The notes under the pieces: model-generated
Seen by the model: only the letters and a program-made list of their open reading frames with translations
Told to the model about the DNA's origin: nothing
The model's database searches: none
Program-made: the position numbers and the translations under genes
Assembly (NCBI GenBank): GCA_024811115.1
Contig: JAKOGH010000645.1
Span: 434,001-498,000 of the forward strand
Source of the DNA: Terana coerulea
Taxonomy: Eukaryota; Basidiomycota; Agaricomycetes; Polyporales; Phanerochaetaceae
DNA length: 64,000 nt
Direction: 5' to 3'
Part shown: positions 55,905 to 64,000 of the stretch, piece by piece
Layout: the number at the start of each line of letters is the position of its first letter
Position numbering within the stretch: the first letter of the stretch is position 1

Positions 55905-57836
55905 CAGACTTATCCTGACTTGAGTTTGTGAGTTTACTCTTTCTTACCTCACCGGAATATGCTGACCGACCTGCAAGCAACTTGAATAGAACGTCCGATG
56001 TGCAGACACGCCATCTGGATCAACACCAGCCCCCAGAACATTTAATCTGAAATATTTATGCTTTTCTTGTATAACTTTCTGGCCATCTGGAGGAGCTGTT
56101 GTGCGTGCATACTATCTGTAGCGTCAGTGCTCATTGGACTATATGGTGTAGGCTCTTCACCTTCCACAACTTGTACCTTACAATTTCATACTTGCTTCAT
56201 CCATTGCGTATTCTCTCGTACATACTACTTACATACCCTCTTACCCTTCGCGTTGCATAATCCTTGGCTCTCTTCAGTGTTGTATACCCTTCGCCCTTTG
56301 TTGACATCCGCTGCTCTCGCTGTTAGCTCTCGGCACCCCACTTGTTTGCATACTGCTTTCTCCCCTGCAACAATACACGTATATCCTTCACTGCCAAGCC
56401 GCCAGATCAAATACGAGCAGGCACAATGACTCAGGCACTCCATTGTGTGTGGGATGTATGCACGCGATTAATCCGCCCCGAGCATTAATTATGACGGACG
56501 CCACAAAGGCGGGGTGATCGAGATGGGATCGGCGCCTGGATTGCGTCGGTCGGCCGGGCGAGGCGGCACAGACGCCGGACGTTGTCTTGAACGACCATGT
56601 GCATGTCTTGCCCGCTGGGCATCCTCACCAGTACGACCACCCTTTCTGTACCATTCACACCACCTGGGGCAGTTGCAAGACGCTTGATCTACTTGTGCTT
56701 GGTTCTGTGCGATATTCACAACGGTTTCCCAGCACGGAGGTCGGATACCGTTCGTCCCGGAGCCTCTCAATCCGGACAGAGCCCCTCTGAGCTCTACCAT
56801 TTAACCCATCTCCGACCCACCTTTCCTAAATCATTAACCCTCGGGGCTCCTTACGGGTTGTGATATATGCTATCACTTTGGTAGAGGATGGGTCGCTCCG
56901 GGTCGCGATATACTTACTTTGCATGTCTCAGTGCGGTCTCAGCGCACGATGTCTCACGGCTTTCGCAGGAAATGTTGGAGAGCGTACGCCACAGACATTC
57001 GACGCCCGGTCCCGATGACAACGGCGGAAATAGAGGAGCTGTTGCTGTAGTCTGCCCCATGGCTTCCCACTGCCTGTCGTGTTAGTGCAAACCTTGGGCG
57101 GAGAACTGCTAGTTGCACAGAGGCCGAGCTCCTCCGAAGCTCGTCTCGGTAAGCTTGTAGCCTTTGCACATGCCCGCCTATTGATATTAAACTTTACATG
57201 GACATAACCCCAGATGGCTTGATACAAGAACAAGGAATGAAAATTGACGAAAGATGTATCAAAACTCTCCATGCTGAAAGCGACTTCCATGATATGCAAA
57301 CAGTGACCACTTCCCAAGCAAATTGAAGCAATAGGCCAATGTATGCCCAAAACGATGGGCACGCGGTCTAATAAGCTTCCGGTCAATGCCCCCATAACTG
57401 AGTTGGCGATTGGTGGAGGACCTGGAGGCGATGTGAGTGCTTTCCTATTCGGGGTAGGCTTGCCCACAGCCTCTTGGCGTGTTGTTGATCCTCTCGGTCC
57501 TTCGCCGTCCAGTCCTCATGCAGTTCCTGGCGAATCCTCGCATCGCCTCGAGCCTTCTCTGCGATATGAACAGCGACATCTATGCAAACGTCGAAGAGCG
57601 CTGAGCAGAAGAGATGGCCAAAGGAGCGGAATCAAAGTGCGAAGATCAACGCCCTTGTGGCACACCCCACCGGCGTCTCGCGCAGCGAGATTTTAGTGCG
57701 CGCATGATCGCAACTCCCGTCACACGAAAAGTTGAGCGACATTGATCTGATCGCATGGGTTTTCCAGCCGGGTCGCCATACTTAACCATCCCTGGGGCAG
57801 GCCCACCCACCCGCATGCTCCCTAGCGTCCACCACC
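55905..57836. other. Intergenic, nothing recognised
   Basis: About 1.9 kb with short open frames on both strands but no motif, repeat or RNA gene that I can support. Confidence 0.4.
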
Positions 57837-59191
57837 ATGGCCATCGCTCTCGACAAGGCGTACCTGACCGCGATATGGCTTGAGACCCTCTTCTACGGTA
57901 CGTCCGACCGTGAACACAGTACTCTTGCGCACGCTGACGGGCCCACCGCTGCAGGCATGAACTTCGTGCTGTACCTGGCGTGTCTGACGATGCTCACCTT
58001 CCGCCGGCGGACGCCGCGGGTGAACAAGCTGCTGGTGCTCATCGCGACGACCATGTTCGCGTTCTCGACCGCGCACGTCTCGCTCGGCTTCCAGCGGCTC
58101 ATCGAGGGCTTCATCGTCCTGCGCGACCAGCCCGGAGGGCCCGGCGCATTCTTCTCGGACGTGTCCATCCCCGCCAACGTCGTCAAGGTCGGGATACATA
58201 CCGTCAACGTGCGTGCAGCTCAAAGCCCTTACATCTCGCTCTGCATCAAACTGATATCGCACGCTTCTAGTCGATTATTGGCGATAGTGTGGTGGTGCGT
58301 CTACGTGTTCCGCTATCGACGGGTTATGAACGGCTGCTCTAACTCCGCTGCACAGGTCTGGCGATGCTGGCTGGTGTGGGGGCGGGACTGGAAGATGTGT
58401 GTTCTGCCTGTCTTGCTGCTCATAGGCTCCGCAAGTGAGTCCCACGTCATGTCCGCTGAAATTGGGCGGCGATGGCTGACCGCGCCGCGCAGTCACTGGC
58501 TTTGCCCAAACCGTGTACTTCGCGCGCGCCAAGAAGCTGCACAGTGCCTTCGCGCACATTCTGACGGTGTGGAATGGCTCGCTGTTCAGTCTGTCTCTGG
58601 CGACGAACATGACGGTGACGGTCCTGATCGCTCTCCGTATCTGGTGAGTAGCAGGCAGCGCCGTGGGTGGACTTAAGCTTACACTTGCGCTAGGTATATG
58701 TTCCGGACTGGAGGCGGCTCCACCAGCTTCAGGTACTGGCGGGTGCTAGTCATCATCATCGAATCCGGGATGGTGTACTCCGTTGCCCTCATCTGCGAAA
58801 TCACCCTCTATTTCCTCGGCGACAACGCCTTCTACATCATCTACGATCCAATCGCCCAGCTCACCGTACGTCCCCCGTGAAATCTAAAACGTGCGCCCGC
58901 GCTGACGTGTGTGTATGACAGGCGATTACCCCGACAACGATCATCATTCTGGCGGCGCTGCAGCTGACGTCGAACGACGTGCACTCGCGGCTCACAAAGA
59001 GCAGGAACGCACGTATGTTTAAGCCGCCCAACGCGAACGGGCAGACGACCGTGCCGCTCGAGACCATCAACTTTGCCGCGAACGACGCGATCCTGAGCAA
59101 CGGCCAGCCGAAGTCGACGTTCTTGTCCGTCTCCGAGATATCCAGCGTCCCTGCCGAGCACTCATACAAGCCGGAGGAGTCGTTTGCATGA
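57837..59191 (+). CDS. Seven-transmembrane protein of agaricomycete orphan family
   Basis: Seven exons join perfectly in frame: 57837-57897, 57955-58208, 58271-58294, 58356-58434, 58493-58643, 58694-58865 and 58922-59191, giving 336 residues. Seven hydrophobic segments are seen: FVLYLACLTML; LLVLIATTMFAFSTAHVSLG; NSIIGDSVVVWRCWLVWGRD; VLPVLLLIGSAITGFAQTV; GSLFSLSLATNMTVTVLIAL; VLVIIIESGMVYSVALICEI; ITPTTIIILAALQL. The C-terminal tail (about 80 residues) is hydrophilic. The motif order VWRCWLVWGRDW followed by a small loop is characteristic of a large uncharacterised membrane-protein family in mushroom-forming fungi, receptor-like in topology. No ligand or G-protein contact can be assigned. 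Exon 3 has only 24 nt. Confidence 0.85.
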
Positions 59192-59382
59192 TGAACCTTG
59201 CTCTTGTATATAACATATATTTACTAATCTAAAACGAGCAACATGTATCTACTAGCAATTTGTTGAGCATGCATATATCTATAGCGGAATGAATCACACA
59301 TGTCGAGTGAGACCCGTAACTTTGTATAATCCAGCGTAACTACGGTACGTTACAGTGGTGAGCAAACCGCAAGTGCATATCA

Positions 59383-61205
59383 CTAAACGATGCCCTGCTT
59401 CCGCAAAACGGCGATGTGTTCCGGAATGTAGCCCAGCTCTTCCAATATCTAGAGATAGAATGATATCATTCTCAGTTACTAGGTAGATGCCAAGTGCTCA
59501 GGTAAACATACCTCGTCAGTATGTTGGGACAGGTAGGGCGGAGGCCGTGTTACTGGCATGCGCTGGCCGTTGTACATCACTGCGGGGGCGACGAGCTTCA
59601 CCTTTCCAGCTCGAGGGTGCTGCGAAGATTGCTCAAGACGATGTTTCACGTAACATGGTGTATAATACCCTACCTCAACCTCAACAGTGATGCCACGAGC
59701 CTTGGCTTGAGGATGCTCAAAAGTCTGGTGGATGTTGTTGATTGGGCCGAAAGGCACACTGTCACCTCTGTGTCAGCCTCGCGGCCTGTCCATATGCTCG
59801 CTAGACACATACCCAAGGCCTTCGAACTCCTTCAACCAATGGTCTCTGTCGTGCTCCATCAGAGCGTCGGTGACGATCTGCACAAGCTCGGCACGGTTGG
59901 CTACGCGAACGCCGTTTGTGTTGAACTTGGGGTCCGAGACCAGCTCCGGGCGCTTGAGTATCTTGCCAGCGAGTAGGCCGAACTGACGAGGGAGCGAATC
60001 AGCAGTAGCTAAAGCATGGTATGCGCAGATCGCACCTGTTTGTCGTTGCCGGCGCCGACCATGAGGAAACCATCCTTGCAAGGGAAGACCTGGTATGGCA
60101 CGATAGACGGATGAGAGGTGCCATGTCGCCCGGCTTCTTGACCTGCTATCAGGTAGTTCGAGGCTATGTTAGCCAGACCTGCTATCTGGGACATGTCGTG
60201 AGCTCATAATGCCGTATGAGAGTGCATATATGCGCGGTACCTGTGACTCAAACAGATTGCAGTCAATCCAGACACCCTTCCCGGTTTGTTCACGAGACAA
60301 CAAGGCGGCCATAATTGCTCCATGGGTGTAGAGTCCAGTGGCGATATCCGTCGCTGCGACGCCGACCTTGCAGGGAGGACCGTCGGGTTCTCCAGTACTG
60401 TACAGGATTTAACTGCTACGCTTTCTGCGGAAGACTGTAAACGTACATGTGCATAAGACCTGCCTCGCCTTCAATGATAACATCATAACCAGCTGCTTTG
60501 GCAAAGGGGCCAGTCTGCCCGTATCCGGTTATGCTTGCGTAGATGAGACGTGGGTTGATCTTCTGGCAGTCCTCCCAGCCAAGCCCCATTGTCGCAAGTT
60601 TCCCGGAGACATAGTTCTCCACCAGGATATCTGACTGTGCAATGAGCTTGTGCACAATCTCAAGGCCTTCAGGTTGCTTGAAGTTCACTGTCAGCGATCG
60701 CTTGTTTCGGTTCACGGCTAGGAAGTACGCGGACTCTGGTGGAAGAGACGAAGCTGGCGCGTCGTGTAGCGTAGGAGCGGACGGCGGACTCCAGGACCCT
60801 AGACACGTCTGAGTGACTTCTGCCGGAGCAAGTAGGGGATATAATGAACGGACTGGTGTCGTCTCCTTTGGTCACCTCCTCGACCTTGATGACGTCTGCA
60901 CCCAAGTCGGCGAGCAGCATCGTTGCGGTTGGCCCCGCCAGCACTCGGGTTAGGTCGACAATATTGACACCCTTCAGTGGCGGCGGCATACCCTCGCCGA
61001 TAGTTCTCGGCTGAGGGCCCGTCTGGTAGTGGGCCCGTGTAAGACTCTTCGCACATCGCGTCGTGTAAGTGAGCCTCAGACCAGCGCGCAGGAGGGCATG
61101 GCGATGGAGACAGAACGACGTGCTCGTCCGCGCAGAGGTCGACGACGAGCGAAGCAGGCTCTCGATGACCTCGGCGCTGTCGAGTACAATGAGATGAGCG
61201 AACAT
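59383..61205 (-). CDS. Class III (CaiB/BaiF, SUGCT-like) CoA-transferase
   Basis: Transfers CoA between carboxylic acids by the formyl-CoA-transferase mechanism; in eukaryotes the nearest type is mitochondrial succinate-hydroxymethylglutarate/glutarate CoA-transferase. Eight exons: 61205-60854, 60798-60447, 60397-60241, 60185-60036, 59982-59813, 59758-59674, 59619-59512 and 59448-59383. Motifs: [20 protein letters not shown] with [75 protein letters not shown] (probable catalytic Asp in TDIATG); [38 protein letters not shown]; ending VLRKQGIV. The N-terminal ~70 residues (basic, Ser/Arg/Leu-rich) could be a mitochondrial presequence. The conserved domain starts near an internal ATG at 60989, so the first start is uncertain. 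No frame defect was seen. Head to head with 2-oxoglutarate dehydrogenase, 248 nt apart. Confidence 0.9.
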
Positions 61206-61453
61206 GTGAGCGATGCCGGAAGGCCTAAGGAAATGCAGCGTGTTTATTCGCTGGTCTCGGCCGAGTGCAGGGCTGTTGGCCGGATCAGCTCGCGAGCGAC
61301 CGTCGACGTTTCGGTCGACGTAATTCCACTCAAAACCTCTTCAGGCCGCTTCTCGTCTCTCTCCTCACAACCACCAACCACCCTTCCCTTCTAATTACTC
61401 TACACGCTCGGCGTCGAGCCTGACGGTGTCCCCAGTGCTCCTCACCTGCAACG
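61206..61453. promoter_or_regulatory. Probable bidirectional promoter
   Basis: 248 nt between divergent start codons of the CoA-transferase and 2-oxoglutarate dehydrogenase genes. It contains a palindromic ACCGTCGACGTTTCGGTCGACG at about 61299-61320 (split here: ACCGTCGACG and CGGTCGACG arms) and CT-rich tracts toward the dehydrogenase. No TATA box is evident. Confidence 0.5.
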
Positions 61454-64000
61454 ATGTTGTCAAGACCGGCGCGCGCCCTCAGGCGTTTCCCGAACGTTGC
61501 GCTCCGCAACGCACCCCAGGTGCACCGCACACTCGCGACAGCCGCGCCCGCGAAGCCGCCCTCGCCCAACGACCCGTTCGCGAATGGCACGAACACGTAC
61601 TACGTGGAGGAGATGTACCGACTCTGGCGGCAGGATCCCAAGTCCGTGCATGTCTCCTGGGACGTGTATTTCACTGGCATGGACAAGAAGGGCCTCTCGA
61701 GCCCCCAGGCGTTCACGCCCCCGCCGGACGTTGTTGAGCCTGTTGGCGGTGCGCCTGCCTTGCATAGTTCTGGAGGAGGGGAGCTGGACGACCACCTGAA
61801 GGTGAGTCCTGTTTTGACACATCTACGCGCCAGACAAACCATCCGCATGACGAGCCAGTCCCTCGACGCTTTCGCTGCGATGCCCCAGCCTTTTGACAGT
61901 CACTTGAATCCATGCTCATTTTTTCGCCCAGATCCAACTGCTGTGCCGTGCATACCAAGTACGTGGTCACCACGTCGCCGACCTCGACCCATTAGGGATC
62001 ATGGACCCTGATCTCAGCGACCACGTCCCACCTGAGCTGGAGTTGAGCCATTTCGGCTTCAATGAACGCGATTTGGACAAGCAGATCACTCTCGGGCCCG
62101 GTATTCTCCCGCACTTCGCCACGGAGGATCGCAAAACCATGGCCCTTGGGGAGATCATCAAGCTCCTGAAGCGCATCTACTGTGAGTTTGCACTCAGCGT
62201 ATGCGTCGTTGAAGTTCTCCCACTGACGTGCCATAGGTGGTGCCGTCGGTATTCAGTACATTCACATTCCTGATAAGGAGCAGTGCGACTGGATCCGGGA
62301 GCGCATTGAAATACCGAAGCCATGGAACTACACTGTTGACGAGAAACGTATGGTTCTCGACCGCTTGATCTGGTCCGAGTCTTTCGAGAAGTTCGTCGCC
62401 AGCAAATACCCGAACGAGAAACGTTTCGGTCTCGAGGGATGCGAATCTCTTATCCCCGGCATGAAGGCTCTCATCGACAGGTCCGTTGAGCACGGCGTCA
62501 AACACATCACCATTGGTATGCCTCACCGTGGTCGTCTGAACGTCCTCGCCAACGTCATCCGGAAACCCATCGAGGCCATCTTGAACGAGTTCTCGGGCAC
62601 TGCTGACGACGACATGTTCCACGGTGGTGACGTCAAGTACCATCTCGGTGCCAACTACGTTCGGCCCACGCCTTCCGGGAGGAAGGTTTCGTTATCTCTG
62701 GTGGCCAACCCTTCGCATCTGGAAGCTGAAGACCCTGTCGTTCTCGGCAAGACACGTGCTCTGCAACAGCTAGAGAATGACGAGAAGGAGCACAACACCG
62801 CGATGGGCGTCCTGCTTCACGGTGATGCCGCGTTCGCTGGCCAGGGTGTCGTGTACGAGACCATGGGCATGCACAACTTGCCGAACTACGGTACTGGTGG
62901 AACGATCCACTTGATTGTTAACAACCAGATCGGTTTCACTACCGACCCCCGTTTCGCTCGCTCAACCCCTTACCCCTCCGATATCGCCAAGGCTATTGAT
63001 GCGCCCATCTTCCATGTCAACGGCGATAATGTCGAGGCCGTCAACTTCGTCTGCCAGCTTGCGGCTGAGTATCGCGCGAAGTGGAAGAAGGACGTCGTCA
63101 TCGACATTGTCTGCTACCGTCGCCACGGTCACAACGAGACTGACCAGCCCAGCTTCACGCAGCCTCGCATGTACAAGGCGATTGCCAAGCAGCCGACTCC
63201 CCTCACCAAGTACACCAAGTTCTTGGTTGGCCGGGGCACCTTCACTGAGCAGGAGATTGAGGAGCACAAAAATGGGTCTGGGGTATGCTCGAGGAGGCTG
63301 CCGTGAAGGCCAAGGACTATGTCCCCACCAGCAAGGAGTGGCTCTCTACGTCGTGGTCTGGCTTCCCGTCGCCCAAGAAATTGGCAGAGGAGACTCTGCC
63401 GACGCGTCCCACCGGTAAGGATGAAGACGAGCTCAAGAGGGTCGGCAAGGTCATCTCGACGTTCCCCCAGGGCTTTACTCCCCACCGCAATCTTGCCCGT
63501 ATCCTGACGACTCGCGGCAAGACTGTGGAGGAGGGTACCAACATCGACTGGGCTACCGCCGAAGCTCTCGCGTTCGGTACGCTGGCTCTCGAGAAGATCC
63601 ACGTCCGTCTGTCCGGCCAGGATGTCGAGCGTGGAACTTTCTCGCAACGGCACGCCGTGGTGCACGACCAGGAGAACGAGCAGCAGTACATCCCGCTGAA
63701 CGACCTCGGCTCCAGCCAGGCGCGCTTCGTCGTGTGCAACTCCTCCCTCTCCGAATTCGGCACCCTCGGATTCGAGCTCGGCTACTCGCTCGTGTCGCCA
63801 GACAACCTCACCATCTGGGAGGCGCAGTTCGGTGACTTTGCCAACAACGCGCAGTGTATCATCGACCAGTTCATCGCGTCCGGCGAGCGGAAGTGGCTCC
63901 AGCGCACGGGCCTCGTCATGAGCTTACCGCACGGGTACGACGGGCAGGGTCCCGAGCACTCCAGCGCCCGTATCGAGCGGTTCTTGCAGCTCTGTGATGA
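61454..64000 (+). CDS. KGD1: 2-oxoglutarate dehydrogenase E1 component (3' end beyond window)
   Basis: Thiamine-diphosphate-dependent E1 subunit of the mitochondrial 2-oxoglutarate dehydrogenase complex (TCA cycle; makes succinyl-CoA, with E2 and E3). Exons: 61454-61801, 61932-62181 and 62237 onward to the window edge. [19 protein letters not shown] is an arginine-rich mitochondrial presequence. The N-terminal E1 motif is [20 protein letters not shown]; then [38 protein letters not shown]; and thiamine-diphosphate-site segments [18 protein letters not shown] and [20 protein letters not shown]. The A run 63268-63272 is one A short: EEHK should continue [20 protein letters not shown], which is found in the next frame and stays open to 64000 ([20 protein letters not shown]). 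As the gene is nearly indispensable, an assembly error is likely. Confidence 0.95.

Overview
The window is nuclear DNA of a filamentous basidiomycete, most likely an agaricomycete of Polyporales type. The evidence is many short introns of about 50-110 nt with GTRNGT donors, a class I hydrophobin, a Con-6 protein, an opsin-related protein, a family of agaricomycete-type F-box/LRR genes, and fungal forms of TRM61, Rad4, the SNF1 beta subunit and 2-oxoglutarate dehydrogenase. I built gene models by following conserved protein reading frames across splice sites. Exon limits come from base-level reading and were not checked by alignment.

Layout. 1-1193 (-): PAS-domain gene, cut by the left edge. 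1994-3959 (+): TRM61 tRNA methyltransferase. 5133-8741 (-): Rad4/XPC. 8753-18453: F-box/LRR copies 1 and 2, a hydrophobin, a 689-bp element with terminal inverted repeats, a 1.8-kb hAT-like element carrying polyketide-synthase fragments inside F-box copy 2, and a 179-bp foldback element. 18913-21366 (-): DeSI/PPPDE-thioredoxin-PUL fusion. 21852-22930 (-): damaged opsin-related gene. 23651-26215 (-): protein with a linker-histone-like domain. 26760-27343 (-): Con-6. 29027-31351 (+): SNF1/AMPK beta subunit. 33377-34477 (+): BTB-type protein. 35210-52321: a recently expanded cluster with four copies of a HAD phosphatase (two on each strand, diverging from a gene-free centre) and two more F-box genes. 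The right half is a tandem [HAD + F-box] x2. 53682-55904 (+): single-pass membrane protein with a C-terminal SH3 domain. 57837-59191 (+): seven-transmembrane protein. 59383-61205 (-) and 61454-64000 (+): class III CoA-transferase and 2-oxoglutarate dehydrogenase E1, head to head.

How genes relate. The CoA-transferase and 2-oxoglutarate dehydrogenase pair is a plausible functional unit, because the second makes the succinyl-CoA that enzymes like the first can use as donor. The HAD/F-box cluster has duplicated as blocks together with its promoters. TRM61, Rad4 and the PAS gene are ordinary housekeeping or regulatory genes with no evident link.

A caution for every user: single-base indels, often in short homopolymers, break otherwise conserved frames in many genes, including near-indispensable ones (2-oxoglutarate dehydrogenase, Rad4). 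This looks more like unpolished long-read assembly than decay. True decay is better supported in F-box copies 2 and 4 and in the opsin-related gene.
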